From: Acidovorax radicis N35
Lineage (GTDB): Bacteria > Pseudomonadota > Gammaproteobacteria > Burkholderiales > Burkholderiaceae_C
NCBI RefSeq assembly: GCF_000204195.1
Contig: NZ_AFBG01000007.1
Span: 47,243-111,242 of the forward strand
Length of the DNA stretch: 64,000 nt
Direction: 5' to 3'
The notes below the pieces were generated by a model that saw only the letters and a list, made by a program, of their open reading frames with translations, ran no database searches and was not told the DNA's origin. The position numbers and the translations under genes are program-made. Positions 1 to 8,876 of this stretch are shown here, in pieces. Positions within the stretch are counted from its first letter, which is position 1, and every line of letters starts with the position of its first letter.

Positions 1-606
1 AACCCGGGCGCCGCGTCCGATGCGTCGCCCTCCGCACCCGCTGCACCGCGCAGGGCGTTCCTGAAATCGGGCACGGGGCTGGCCGTCCTGGGAGGGGCCG
101 CGGCCGCTGGGGCGGGTTACCTGCTTTACCGGCCCGGCAATGACCGGCAACTGGTCTTTGGCACCCTGGCGGGCGCCATGCAAGAGGTAGAGCGCCTTGC
201 GGGCGCCGCGGTCCAGGCGCTTGCGCCCGCCACGGCCTGGAACTGGTCCCAAACGCTGGAGCACTGCGCGCAGAGCATCGAGTTCTCGCTGCAAGGCTTT
301 CCTGCCCCCAGGTCGGCGCTGTTCCAGAGCACGCTGGGCGCGGCGGCTTTCAATGTGTTTGCCCTGCGTGGCCGCATGAGCCACAACCTGGCGGAGCCGA
401 TCCCGGGTGCGCCTGCGCTGGATGCGTCCACGCCCGACGCTTCGGCGGCCCTGGCCCGGCTGCGCAAGGCTGTGCAGGACTTCGCCGTCCACGCAGGGCC
501 GTTCCACCCGCACTTCGCCTACGGGGCGTTGAGCAAGGCGCAGTACGAGCAGGCACACGCCATGCACCTGGCCAATCACCTGTCGGCGTTTGATGTACGC
601 GGCTGA
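1..606 (+). CDS. DUF1569-type (DinB superfamily) protein, 5' end missing
   Basis: The reading frame is open from the first base of the window, so the start lies outside it; 201 residues are visible. Near the visible N-terminus there is RRAFLK (visible residues 17-22) followed by an Ala/Gly-rich hydrophobic stretch, which looks like a twin-arginine export signal. The C-terminal part has HPHFAYGALSK followed by a His-rich HLANHL stretch, which resembles the end of DUF1569 proteins, a helical-bundle DinB relative. No biochemical role is known to me for this family. The call rests on motif resemblance only; the export signal is an inference. Confidence 0.7.
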   Translation, partial: NPGAASDASPSAPAAPRRAFLKSGTGLAVLGGAAAAGAGYLLYRPGNDRQLVFGTLAGAMQEVERLAGAAVQALAPATAWNWSQTLEHCAQSIEFSLQGFPAPRSALFQSTLGAAAFNVFALRGRMSHNLAEPIPGAPALDASTPDASAALARLRKAVQDFAVHAGPFHPHFAYGALSKAQYEQAHAMHLANHLSAFDVRG

Positions 607-666
607 GTGAAGGCTGATGCAGCCGTGCTGCGTGGGCTGCGGAATTCAACCCTGATAGAGGTTTTT

Positions 667-720
667 GCTATAAATAATATAGCTGCTAGCGCTTTTTCAG
701 TAAGCGCGGGAGCCATTTTT
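667..720 (+). repeat. short dispersed hairpin element, copy 1
   Basis: Intergenic copy in the gap between the DUF1569-type gene and the convergent SMI1/KNR4-like gene. It reads gctataaataatatagctg, then agcgctttttcagtaagcgc, then gagccattttt. It matches the other copies in the window in the order GCTAT / ATAGCTGCTAGCGCTT / AAGCGC / T-rich tail. Confidence 0.8.
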
Positions 721-737
721 AATCATATCTTCTGATA

Positions 738-1394
738 TCAGCCCAGATCGTCAAAGTCCCACTGAGCGCACAGCGCGTCAAAGCGATCAGCGTCCAGGGC
801 ACTCAGGAACAGGCCCGGCTCTGCAAGCGCCCCCTCGGAATGCAAGTACCACACCACCGCCTGCGGCCCCACGGTAAAGATGCGCAGCCCCGCCATATCC
901 ACCACGGCCTGCGCCTGCATGGCACCAAGCAGTGCGGCCAGCTCCTCAGGCGTTGAGAACCCATTGCAAGCGTGCATGCCGCAGAACGGGTAGCCGCCTT
1001 GGGCCATCTGGTAGTAGGCGATGGTGTGCAGAAACGCCTCCAGGCCCACGCTCTCCTCCTGCCATTCGGGAGCGTCCAGGTCGGTGGTCTGCCACACCCG
1101 CTGCTGGGCATCGGTGGCCCACCAGCACACGCCCTGGTTTTCTTCCAGAAACAGCAGCCTGTCGCCCACGCACTTCCAGTCCTGCGGCGCTGCGAACCGC
1201 TGAAAACCGCCCATCAATTCGGCACGCCTGCCCACGGCGGCGTAGTAAGCGTGCAGGGCAGGGGGCACCGGGCACCCCAGGTGATGGCCTGCAGCGGCCA
1301 GTTCGGCGGCCGGCAGTCCGTCTTCGGGGCTGACAGGGCGGCCCAGCAGCCAGGCCAGGGTGTCTGAAAGGGATGGGGTGGTGGGGGCTGTCAT
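738..1394 (-). CDS. SMI1/KNR4-like (SUKH superfamily) protein
   Basis: This is a 218-residue protein with no signal peptide or membrane segment. I chose the ATG at 1394 (MTAPTTPSL) because the upstream extension of the frame is low-complexity, repeat-like sequence. The segment GCPVPPALHAYYAAVG near residue 40 resembles the opening helix of SMI1/KNR4 (SUKH) domains, and tryptophan-rich strands with ENQGVCWW follow, as is common there. SUKH proteins in bacteria are often immunity proteins or stand-alone cytoplasmic proteins; no toxin gene is next to it, so I do not assign an immunity role. The gene is single and converges on the DUF1569-type gene. The family call is tentative, but the frame is very likely coding. 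Confidence 0.75.
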   Translation of the reverse strand: MTAPTTPSLSDTLAWLLGRPVSPEDGLPAAELAAAGHHLGCPVPPALHAYYAAVGRRAELMGGFQRFAAPQDWKCVGDRLLFLEENQGVCWWATDAQQRVWQTTDLDAPEWQEESVGLEAFLHTIAYYQMAQGGYPFCGMHACNGFSTPEELAALLGAMQAQAVVDMAGLRIFTVGPQAVVWYLHSEGALAEPGLFLSALDADRFDALCAQWDFDDLG

Positions 1395-1421
1395 GGATTT
1401 CGGTTCAAGGATCGGCCGAGC

Positions 1422-1454
1422 GCAGGCAGTGCAGGCAGTGCAGGCAGTGCAGGC
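1422..1454. repeat. 9-bp tandem repeat, about 3.7 copies
   Basis: The unit gcaggcagt repeats perfectly three times, with a fourth partial copy. It lies 28 bp upstream of the start of the SMI1/KNR4-like gene, between that gene and the divergent HlyD gene. Since the period is a multiple of three, the extended frame reads through it, which explains the artificial N-terminal extension with repeated CTA residues. Confidence 0.85.
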
Positions 1455-1569
1455 CGGATGTTCGGGTGGCGATTGATGCAGGTCAAGAGACGGTGTGCTG
1501 CGGCTTGGAGTGGCATGGAGTGCAAAGCTACCATCCCCCGATGGGCCCAGGTGCCCACAAGGATGGACC

Positions 1570-2637
1570 ATGAGCAAGCATTGGAAGACAGCAGCGGCCC
1601 TGGCCGTGGTGCTGCTGGGAGGAGGGCTGCTGTTGCACTGGGCACCCTGGCAGGCCAAGGGGCCCGGCCCCGGTTTTGTGAGCGGCAACGGCCGCATCGA
1701 GGCCACCGAGATCGCTGTGGCCACCAAGCTGGCGGGGCGTGTGCTCGATGTTTTGGTGGCCGAGGGCGATTTTGTGAAGGCGGGGCAGCCCCTGGCCCGC
1801 ATGCAGATCGACGGCCTGCAGGCCCAGCGCGAAGAGGCCGTGGCCCGGCTGCAGCAGGCGCAACTGGCCATCAGCAGTGCCCAGGTGCAGGTGGCCCAGC
1901 GCGAGAGCGACTACCAGGCCGCCTTGGCCGTGGTGGCCCAGCGCGAGAGCGACCTCGACACCGCCCGCCGCCGCCTGCCGCGCTCTGAGCAGCTAGCGCG
2001 CGAAGGCTTTTTCTCCAGCCAGTTGCTCGACGATGACCGCGCCAAGGTGCGCAGCCAGCAGGCCGCTGTGACGGCTGCCAAGGCCCAGGCCAAGGCCGCA
2101 CAGGCGGGCATTGGCGCGTCGCGCACGCAGGTGACCAGTGCCGAGGCCAATGTGCGCGCATTGGAGGCCACGCTGGCGCGCATTGATGTGGAGCTGGCCG
2201 ACAGCGAACTCAAGGCCCCGCGCGACGGCCGGGTGCAGTTCCGCGTGGTGCAGCCCGGCGAGGTGGTGGGCGCAGGTGCGCGCGTGCTGCAGCTGGTGGA
2301 CCTGAGCGACGTGTACATGACCTTCTTTTTGCCTGAGACCGTGGCGGGCCGGGTAGCACTGGGCAGCGAGGTGCGCATCGTGCTCGATGCCGCACCGGGC
2401 TTTGTGATCCCGGCCACCGTGTCGTTTGTGGCCAGCACCGCGCAGTTCACCCCCAAGACGGTGGAGACCGCCAGCGAGCGCCAGAAGCTCATGTTCCGCG
2501 TGCGCGCGCAGATCGACAAGGCGCTGCTGCTGCGCCACCAGGAGCAGGTCAAGACCGGTCTGCCTGGCGTGGCCTGGCTGCGGGTGGACCCCGCAGTGGA
2601 GTGGCCCGCCAACCTCGCGGTCAAGGCCGACCAGTGA
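1570..2637 (+). CDS. HlyD-family membrane fusion protein (YhiI-like)
   Basis: This periplasmic adaptor is 355 residues long. It has a single N-terminal membrane anchor (about residues 7-24), a first half of a lipoyl-like domain ([20 protein letters not shown]), a long alpha-helical hairpin rich in Ala, Gln and Arg (about 80-200), and the second lipoyl half ([14 protein letters not shown]). The layout is that of HlyD/EmrA-type adaptors which link an inner-membrane pump to an outer-membrane channel. Start ATG 1570 (MSKHWK) places the anchor at the N-terminus; the upstream extension has no membrane logic. Its stop overlaps the next gene's GTG start (GTGA). Gene order adaptor-double ATPase-permease matches yhiI-rbbA-yhhJ of E. 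coli. Confidence 0.9.
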   Translation: MSKHWKTAAALAVVLLGGGLLLHWAPWQAKGPGPGFVSGNGRIEATEIAVATKLAGRVLDVLVAEGDFVKAGQPLARMQIDGLQAQREEAVARLQQAQLAISSAQVQVAQRESDYQAALAVVAQRESDLDTARRRLPRSEQLAREGFFSSQLLDDDRAKVRSQQAAVTAAKAQAKAAQAGIGASRTQVTSAEANVRALEATLARIDVELADSELKAPRDGRVQFRVVQPGEVVGAGARVLQLVDLSDVYMTFFLPETVAGRVALGSEVRIVLDAAPGFVIPATVSFVASTAQFTPKTVETASERQKLMFRVRAQIDKALLLRHQEQVKTGLPGVAWLRVDPAVEWPANLAVKADQ

Positions 2638-5405
2638 ACCTCCCCGGCAGCGTGGCACCCGTGGCCCGCCTGCGTGGCGTGGGCCAGCGCTACGGGCGCA
2701 CGGTGGCGCTCGCAGACATCGATTTGGAGTTGGCCGCTGGCCGCATGGTGGGCCTGATCGGACCGGACGGCGTGGGCAAATCCAGCCTGCTGGCCCTGGT
2801 GGCGGGTGCACGCGCGGTGCAGCAGGGCACCGTGGAGGTGCTGGGCGGTGACATGGCGAAGAACCGCCACCGCAGCCGGGTGTGCCCTCGCATTGCCTAC
2901 ATGCCGCAGGGCCTGGGCAAGAACCTGTACCCCACGCTGTCGGTGGAAGAGAACCTGCAGTTCTTTGGCCGCCTGTTCGGGCACGACGCGGCCGAGCGGC
3001 GCCGCCGCATTGACGAACTCACGCACAGCACGGGGCTGTATCCGTTTCTGGCGCGGCCTGCGGGCAAGCTCTCGGGCGGCATGAAGCAAAAGCTGGCCCT
3101 GTGCTGCGCACTCATCCACGACCCCGACCTGCTCATCCTGGACGAGCCCACCACCGGCGTGGACCCGCTGGCGCGCGCGCAGTTCTGGGATTTGATCGGC
3201 CGCATCCGCACCGCGCGGCCGGGCATGAGCGTGATCGTGGCCACGGCCTACATGGAAGAGGCCCAGCGTTTTGAATGGCTGGTGGCCATGGACGAAGGGC
3301 GCATCCTGGCCACGGGTACGCCTGCCGAGCTGATGGCCCGCACCGGGCATGATGCGCTGGAGCAGGCCTTTGTGGCCCTGCTGCCCGAGGCCAAGCGCCG
3401 GGGCCACCGGGCGGTGCAGATTCCGCCGCTGGACCGGTCGCAGGCAGACGACGCAGCAAACGTGGCCATCGAGGCGCGCGACCTGACCATGCAGTTTGGC
3501 GACTTTGTGGCGGTGGACCATGTGAGCTTTCGCATCCAGCGCGGCGAGATTTTTGGCTTTTTGGGCAGCAATGGCTGCGGCAAGTCCACCACCATGAAGA
3601 TGCTTACCGGCCTGCTGCCCGCCAGCGACGGGCAGGCCTGGCTGTTTGGCCAACCGGTGGACCCCAAGGACATAGCCACGCGGCGGCGCGTGGGCTACAT
3701 GTCGCAGGCGTTTTCGCTGTACAGCGAGCTGTCGGTCGAGCAGAACCTAGTGCTGCACGCGCGGCTGTTCCACGTGCCAGAGGCCGAGGTGCCCGCGCGG
3801 GTGGAGGCCATGCTGGAGCGCTTTGACCTGCAGGCCGCCCGCAGCGCACTGCCCATGAAGCTGCCCCTGGGCATGCGCCAGCGCCTTTCGCTGGCCGTGG
3901 CCATGGTGCACCAGCCCGAGCTGCTGATCCTGGACGAGCCCACCTCGGGCGTGGACCCGATGGCGCGCGACCACTTCTGGCGCCTGATGGTGGAGCTGGC
4001 GCGGCGCGACAAGGTCACCATCTTCATCTCCACCCACTTCATGAACGAGGCCGAGCGCTGTGACCGCATCTCGCTGATGCACGCAGGGCGCGTGCTGGAA
4101 AGCGCTGCGCCGCAGGAGATCGTGGCAAAGCGCGGCGCCGCCACGCTGGAAGAAGCCTTCATCGGCTACCTGGAAGATGCTGCGGGCACGGCCCAGGCCC
4201 CTGTACCCGTGGCGGCTTCGGGCCCCGCTGCGCTATTGCCGGTGTCCGCGCCCAACACTCCCCCCTGGCCCACCCGCCTGCGCCAAAGCCTGGCCCGCAT
4301 CCACAGCACCCAGTGGCGCGAGGCACTGGAGCTGCGCCGCGACCCGGTGCGCGGCGCCATGGCGTTGCTGGGCTCGCTGATCCTGATGTTCGTGATGGGC
4401 TACGGCATCAGCATGGACGTGGAGAACCTGCGCTTTGCCGTGCTGGACCGTGACCAGACCGCGCTGAGCCGCGCCTACACGCTGAACCTGGCGGGCTCGC
4501 GCTATTTCACCGAACAGCCGCCCATCACCACCTATGCTGAGCTGGACGCACGCATGCGCTCCGCCGAAATATCGCTGGCGCTGGAGATCCCGCCCGGCTT
4601 TGCGCGCGATGTGGCACGCGGCCAGCCGGTGCAGATTGGCGCGTGGGTGGACGGCGCCATGCCGCAGCGCGCCGAAACCGTCATCGGCTACGCCCAGGGC
4701 CTGCACCAGCAGTGGCTGGTGGAGCAAAGCCGCAGCCGCACGGGCGTGGTGCCCCGGGGCCTGCTGGAGGTGGAGCCGCGCTACCGCTACAACCCCGACG
4801 TGCGCAGCCTGCCGTCCATGGTGCCCGCCGTGATCCCGCTGCTGCTGCTGATGCTGCCCGCCATGCTCACGGCCCTGGCCGTGGTGCGCGAGAAGGAGCT
4901 GGGCTCCATCATCAACCTGTATGTCACGCCCACCACGCGCACTGAATTCATGCTGGGCAAACAGCTGCCGTATGTGCTGCTGGCGCTGTTTAATTTTGGC
5001 CTGATGTGCCTGGCGGCGGTGACGGTGTTTGGCGTGCCGATGACGGGAAGTTTTGCCACGTTGACATTGGCCGCCGTGGTGTTCAGCCTGTGCTCCACGG
5101 GCATGGGCCTTTTGGCCTCCACCGTCACGCGCAGCCAGATTGCGGCGATGTTCTTTGCCATGGTGGGCACCATCATTCCTGCCGTGCAGTTTGCGGGGCT
5201 CATCAACCCGGTGTCGTCCATGACGGGCTTTGCGCGCTGGGTGGGCGAGGCCTACCCGGCCAGCCACATGTTCACCATCAGCCGGGGCGTGTTCAACAAG
5301 GCGCTGGGCCTGCAGGATTTGCAGGCCGAGTTCTGGCCCATGCTGGTGGCAGTGCCGGTTATCGTTGGCGCTGCGATTGCGCTCCTCAAAAAGCAGGAGA
5401 CCTGA
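2634..5405 (+). CDS. rbbA: RbbA-like fusion: two ABC ATPases plus ABC-2 permease
   Basis: This 923-residue protein starts at a GTG overlapping the previous stop by 4 bp, which implies translational coupling. ATPase 1 has Walker [10 protein letters not shown] (43-51), signature LSGGMKQ and Walker [13 protein letters not shown]. ATPase 2 has Walker [10 protein letters not shown] and Walker [14 protein letters not shown], but its signature is degenerate (LPLGMRQR instead of LSGG). The last third is an ABC-2 permease with one N-terminal and about five C-terminal membrane segments. The size and order match E. coli RbbA/YhiH (about 911 residues), originally described as a ribosome-bound ATPase. The adaptor and second permease on either side argue for an export role. 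Substrate is unknown. Confidence 0.9.
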   Translation: MNLPGSVAPVARLRGVGQRYGRTVALADIDLELAAGRMVGLIGPDGVGKSSLLALVAGARAVQQGTVEVLGGDMAKNRHRSRVCPRIAYMPQGLGKNLYPTLSVEENLQFFGRLFGHDAAERRRRIDELTHSTGLYPFLARPAGKLSGGMKQKLALCCALIHDPDLLILDEPTTGVDPLARAQFWDLIGRIRTARPGMSVIVATAYMEEAQRFEWLVAMDEGRILATGTPAELMARTGHDALEQAFVALLPEAKRRGHRAVQIPPLDRSQADDAANVAIEARDLTMQFGDFVAVDHVSFRIQRGEIFGFLGSNGCGKSTTMKMLTGLLPASDGQAWLFGQPVDPKDIATRRRVGYMSQAFSLYSELSVEQNLVLHARLFHVPEAEVPARVEAMLERFDLQAARSALPMKLPLGMRQRLSLAVAMVHQPELLILDEPTSGVDPMARDHFWRLMVELARRDKVTIFISTHFMNEAERCDRISLMHAGRVLESAAPQEIVAKRGAATLEEAFIGYLEDAAGTAQAPVPVAASGPAALLPVSAPNTPPWPTRLRQSLARIHSTQWREALELRRDPVRGAMALLGSLILMFVMGYGISMDVENLRFAVLDRDQTALSRAYTLNLAGSRYFTEQPPITTYAELDARMRSAEISLALEIPPGFARDVARGQPVQIGAWVDGAMPQRAETVIGYAQGLHQQWLVEQSRSRTGVVPRGLLEVEPRYRYNPDVRSLPSMVPAVIPLLLLMLPAMLTALAVVREKELGSIINLYVTPTTRTEFMLGKQLPYVLLALFNFGLMCLAAVTVFGVPMTGSFATLTLAAVVFSLCSTGMGLLASTVTRSQIAAMFFAMVGTIIPAVQFAGLINPVSSMTGFARWVGEAYPASHMFTISRGVFNKALGLQDLQAEFWPMLVAVPVIVGAAIALLKKQET

Positions 5406-5406
5406 C

Positions 5407-6540
5407 ATGGCGCTGCGTGGCCGCTGGTCCAATATTTTCCGCCTGGGCATCAAGGAGCTATGGAGCCTGTGGCGCGATCCAGCCATGTTATTCCTCATCG
5501 TCTACACCACCACGCTGGCGGTGTACTCGGCGGGCATGGCGCAGCCCGAGACGCTGTACCACGTGCCCATTGCCATCGTGGACGAGGACGATTCGGCGCT
5601 GTCCCAGCGCATCGCCACGGCGTTCTACGCGCCCCAGTTCACGCGCCCCGCCATGATCGGCATGCGCGAGGTGGACCCGGGCCTGGACGCAGGCCGCTTC
5701 ACGCTGGTGCTGCACATCCCCGCGCATTTCCAGCGCGATGTGCTGGCAGGCCGGGTGCCGCAGGTGCAGCTCAACATCGACGCCACGCGCATGGGGCAGG
5801 CGTTTGCGGCCAATGGGGCGGTGCAGCAGATCGTGCAGCTGGAGGTGGCCGAGTTCGTGCAGCGCGACCGCGCCGTGGCCGCCCAGCCCATCGAGCTCAC
5901 GGTGCGCTCGCGCTTCAACCCGGCGCTCAACCCCGCGTGGTTTGGCTCGCTGATGGAGCTAATCAACATCGTGACCATGCTCTCCATCATCCTCACAGGC
6001 GCCGCGCTGATCCGCGAGCGCGAGCACGGCACGGTGGAGCATTTGCTGGTGATGCCCGTCACCCCCGGCGAGATCATGCTGGCCAAGGTCTGGGCCATGG
6101 CGCTGGTGGTGCTGGTGGCTACGTGGATTTCGCTCACGGCGGTGATCCGCTGGGCGATTGGTGTGCCCATCGAGGGCTCGGTGCCGCTGTTCCTGCTGGG
6201 GGCCACGCTGCACCTGTTTGCAACCACCTCCATGGGCATCTTCATGGCCACGGTGGCGCGCAGCATGCCGCAGTTTGGGCTGCTGATGGTGCTGGTGATG
6301 ATGCCGCTGCAGATGCTGTCCGGCGGCGTCACCCCGCGCGAGAGCATGCCGCTGTGGGTGCAGTACGGCATGGCCCTGGCGCCCACCACGCACTTCACCG
6401 AGCTGGCCCAGGCCATCCTCTACCGGGGCGCGGGCTGGGCGGTGGTGTGGCCGTCGCTGGTGTGGCTGCTGGGGATTGGGGCGGTGCTGTTCAGCCTGGC
6501 GCTGGCGCGGTTTCGCAGGACGATTGCGCGCATGGCGTGA
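5407..6540 (+). CDS. yhhJ: ABC-2 type permease (YhhJ-like)
   Basis: This inner-membrane permease has 377 residues. One membrane helix near residues 22-42 is followed by a large non-cytoplasmic domain (about 45-170), then five further helices, which is the usual ABC-2 permease plan. LIREREHGTVEHLLVMPVTPGEIMLAK is the cytoplasmic coupling region typical of this family. It starts one base after the rbbA stop, so the three genes form one operon. It probably pairs with the permease half of the RbbA-like protein to make a heterodimeric exporter. The substrate cannot be told from sequence. Confidence 0.9.
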   Translation: MALRGRWSNIFRLGIKELWSLWRDPAMLFLIVYTTTLAVYSAGMAQPETLYHVPIAIVDEDDSALSQRIATAFYAPQFTRPAMIGMREVDPGLDAGRFTLVLHIPAHFQRDVLAGRVPQVQLNIDATRMGQAFAANGAVQQIVQLEVAEFVQRDRAVAAQPIELTVRSRFNPALNPAWFGSLMELINIVTMLSIILTGAALIREREHGTVEHLLVMPVTPGEIMLAKVWAMALVVLVATWISLTAVIRWAIGVPIEGSVPLFLLGATLHLFATTSMGIFMATVARSMPQFGLLMVLVMMPLQMLSGGVTPRESMPLWVQYGMALAPTTHFTELAQAILYRGAGWAVVWPSLVWLLGIGAVLFSLALARFRRTIARMA

Positions 6541-6550
6541 ACGCTTGAAA

Positions 6551-6605
6551 TGCTATTGAATGTGTAGCTGTTTGCGCTTGATACATAAGCGTGAGAGGCT
6601 AATTT
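6551..6605 (+). repeat. short dispersed hairpin element, copy 2
   Basis: It fills the 58-bp gap between the convergent yhhJ-like and codA-like genes. It reads tgctattgaatgtgtagctg, then tttgcgcttgatacataagc, then gagaggctaatttg. The codA-like stop codon (TAG, read from cta at 6599-6601) and its last two codons lie inside the element's tail. Confidence 0.8.
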
Positions 6606-7873
6606 GACGTGAAATGCACTTTGTCGGGCCGCCCCGGCAGGTGCAGTTGCGCCACGGGTGCCGGGCTGCTGGCCAGCCGCTTGCCGCGCCGCCACACGCC
6701 CAGGCGCGCGGCGCGCAGGCGGATGGCTTCCACCGGATTGCGCGCGTGCAGCAGCACAAAGTCGGCATACGCGCCCGGCTCGATGCCGTAGCCCTCCAGC
6801 CCCAGCAGCTTGGCGGGATTCACCGTCACTGCATCAAAACACTGCCGCATCGCGGCCTGGCTGGTCATCTGCCCCACGTGCAGGCCCATGTGCGCGGCCT
6901 CCAGCATGTCGGCGCTGCCGCCGCTGTACCAGGGGTCCAGCACGCAGTCGTGGCCAAACGCCACGGTCAGGCCTGCGGCCATCAGCTCGGGCACGCGGGT
7001 CATGCCCCGGCGCTTGGGGTAGGTGTCGTGGCGCCCCTGCAGCGTGATATTGATGAGCGGGTTGGCCACCACGCCCAAGTCGGCCTCGGCCATCAGCGGG
7101 ATGAGTTTGCTCACGTAGTAGTTGTCCATGCTGTGCATGGAGGTGAGGTGCGAACCCGTCACGCGGCCGTGCAGGCCCAGGCGCTGGGTTTCAAAGGCCA
7201 GGGTTTCCACGTGGCGTGAATGCGGGTCGTCGGATTCGTCGCAGTGCATGTCCACGCGTTTGCCCCGTTCGGCCGCCAGTTCGCAAAGGATCTTCACGCT
7301 CTCGGCCCCCTGGGCCATGGTGCGCTCGAAGTGCGGAATGCCGCCCACCACGTCCACACCCAGGTCCAGCGCGCGTTTCAGGTTGGCCAGCCCTCCGGGC
7401 GCGCGCAGCACGCCGTCTTGCGGGAAAGCCACCAGCTGCAAATCCAGGTAGGGCGCCACGCGCTGCTTTACATCCAGCAGCGCCTCCACCGGCAGCAGGC
7501 TCGGGTGGCTCGTGTCCACATGGCTGCGGATGGCCAACAGGCCCCGGGCCACGGCCATGTCGCAATACTGCAGCGCGCGCTGCACGATGGCGTCGTGCGT
7601 CAGCGTGGGCTTGAGCTCGCCCCACAGCGCAATGCCTTCGAGCAGAGTGCCACTTTCGTTCACGCGCGGCTGGCCGTAGCTCAGGGTCGAATCCATGTGG
7701 AAATGAGCGTCCACAAACGGCGGGCTGACCAGCAGGCCGCCCGCATCCACCGCCTCGTGCGCGGGGGCTTGCAGGCCCTCAGTCACTTCGACGATGCGGC
7801 CGTCCTGCACGGCAATCGACATGTTCTGGCGGCCGTCGGGCAGGGTGGCGTGGGTGATGAGCAGGTCAAGCAT
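6599..7873 (-). CDS. codA: cytosine deaminase-like amidohydrolase
   Basis: This 424-residue enzyme resembles E. coli CodA along its length. It would hydrolyse cytosine (or a related nucleobase) to uracil and ammonia in the cytoplasm. Metal ligands of the amidohydrolase barrel are visible: HFH (H57, H59), HCDESDD with its His and Glu, GSHLTSMHS and GHDCVLDPW with its Asp. VDVSHP-like and NPLINITLQGRHDTYPKRRG segments are CodA hallmarks. No codB permease is adjacent, but a nucleobase-type ABC importer and upp follow on the same strand direction, consistent with import of cytosine and conversion to UMP. The stop codon and final two residues fall inside a dispersed repeat. Confidence 0.9.
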   Translation of the reverse strand: MLDLLITHATLPDGRQNMSIAVQDGRIVEVTEGLQAPAHEAVDAGGLLVSPPFVDAHFHMDSTLSYGQPRVNESGTLLEGIALWGELKPTLTHDAIVQRALQYCDMAVARGLLAIRSHVDTSHPSLLPVEALLDVKQRVAPYLDLQLVAFPQDGVLRAPGGLANLKRALDLGVDVVGGIPHFERTMAQGAESVKILCELAAERGKRVDMHCDESDDPHSRHVETLAFETQRLGLHGRVTGSHLTSMHSMDNYYVSKLIPLMAEADLGVVANPLINITLQGRHDTYPKRRGMTRVPELMAAGLTVAFGHDCVLDPWYSGGSADMLEAAHMGLHVGQMTSQAAMRQCFDAVTVNPAKLLGLEGYGIEPGAYADFVLLHARNPVEAIRLRAARLGVWRRGKRLASSPAPVAQLHLPGRPDKVHFTSN

Positions 7874-7992
7874 GGCGGGTGGGGTCGTTGCTGTCGGGTT
7901 TATTCAAGACAAAGGCGGGCTGCATGCCTAAGCTGTGGCTTTCGCTGGAGGCATCCAGCCATTTCAACGCATTTTTTGCAAAGGCAGTTTTC

Positions 7993-8385
7993 ATGCAATT
8001 TGGCTACACCATTCTCTACGTCGAAGACGTTCCGAAAACCATCGCTTTCTACGAACAGGCCTTCGGCTTTGCGCGCCGTTTTTTGCACGAGGCAGGCGAT
8101 TTTGGCGAGCTGGACACGGGAGCCACCTCGCTGGCTTTTGCTTCCCTGCGGCTGATGGTGGAGCTGGGCAAGAACCCCCAGCGCGCGTCGGCCGATGCCC
8201 CCAGCTTTGAGATCGCCTTCACCACCGCCGATGTAGCCGCCGCCTTGCAGCGTGCGGTGGACGCTGGTGCTCGGCTGGTACAGGCCCCCGAGCAGATGCC
8301 CTGGGGCCAGACCGTGGCCTATGTGGCGGACCTCAATGGCGCGCTGGTGGAGCTGTGCACGCCCATGGGGGCACCCGCCGCCTGA
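7993..8385 (+). CDS. VOC-family (glyoxalase/bleomycin resistance-like) protein
   Basis: This is a 130-residue cytoplasmic protein with the beta-alpha-beta-beta-beta fold pattern: GYTILYVEDVPKTIAFYEQAFG at the N-terminus, ELDTGATSLAF in the middle, and WGQTVAYVADLNGALVELCTP at the end. The final Glu (VELC) is a usual metal ligand in this superfamily. ATG 7993 is chosen because the domain begins at once after it; longer versions add sequence without domain match. It is a single gene, divergent from codA and convergent with the importer block. Substrate is unknown; the family includes dioxygenases, isomerases and antibiotic-binding proteins. Confidence 0.85.
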   Translation: MQFGYTILYVEDVPKTIAFYEQAFGFARRFLHEAGDFGELDTGATSLAFASLRLMVELGKNPQRASADAPSFEIAFTTADVAAALQRAVDAGARLVQAPEQMPWGQTVAYVADLNGALVELCTPMGAPAA

Positions 8386-8402
8386 AATACGCGTCCAACG
8401 CA

Positions 8403-8876
8403 TCAGCGCCTCTGGCTGGTGCGAAAGCGCAGCTCGCCCGGCTTGTGCCCGGCATCGATGGTGATGCGAAACACGCTGTTGTCGTGCCCTGATTCCGCCC
8501 GCGCGGTAAAGCGGATGCCCCGGCGTGTTGGCTGGCAGTTCATCTGGCTTAGCGTGATTTCGGCATGGTCGTTGTTGATGGCATCAAAGCCTTCGGTATG
8601 TACCTCCGAGGCGCTGTCACTGCTGTCGCGCACGATCCATTGCAGGTACAGAAAAGACTGCGCATGGCGCGTGGCGTGCACGATGCGGTACATGCCACCG
8701 CCTTCGCCAGCCTGCACGGGCGCGGGCCATTGGCCGCAGACCTTGATCCAGTCCACATCGGGCGCAGTGGCGAAGGATTGATACGGCAGATCCATGCCCA
8801 GCGCGTGGGCCTGGCCGGCACAGGCCAGCAGCGCACCCACCAGCCAGCGCGCGACGGGGTTGAGTGCGCGCTTCAT
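8403..8876 (-). CDS. hypothetical exported protein coupled to the importer genes
   Basis: This is a 157-residue protein. The first about 25 residues (MKRALNPVARWLVGALLACAGQAHA) form a Sec signal peptide with an AHA cleavage motif, so the product is probably periplasmic. The mature part is rich in beta-type sequence (YRIVHATRHAQSFLYLQWIV) with two Cys. I recognise no family. Its ATG overlaps the stop of the upstream permease gene (ATGA), which indicates coupled translation and suggests a link to nucleobase import. It could be an accessory protein or unrelated cargo of the operon. Confidence 0.75.
   Translation of the reverse strand: MKRALNPVARWLVGALLACAGQAHALGMDLPYQSFATAPDVDWIKVCGQWPAPVQAGEGGGMYRIVHATRHAQSFLYLQWIVRDSSDSASEVHTEGFDAINNDHAEITLSQMNCQPTRRGIRFTARAESGHDNSVFRITIDAGHKPGELRFRTSQRR

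Noticed and set aside
1395..1871. N-terminal extension of the SMI1/KNR4-like gene
   Set aside because: The extension translates a 9-bp tandem repeat and the antisense of the HlyD gene; the downstream ATG at 1394 suits the domain.
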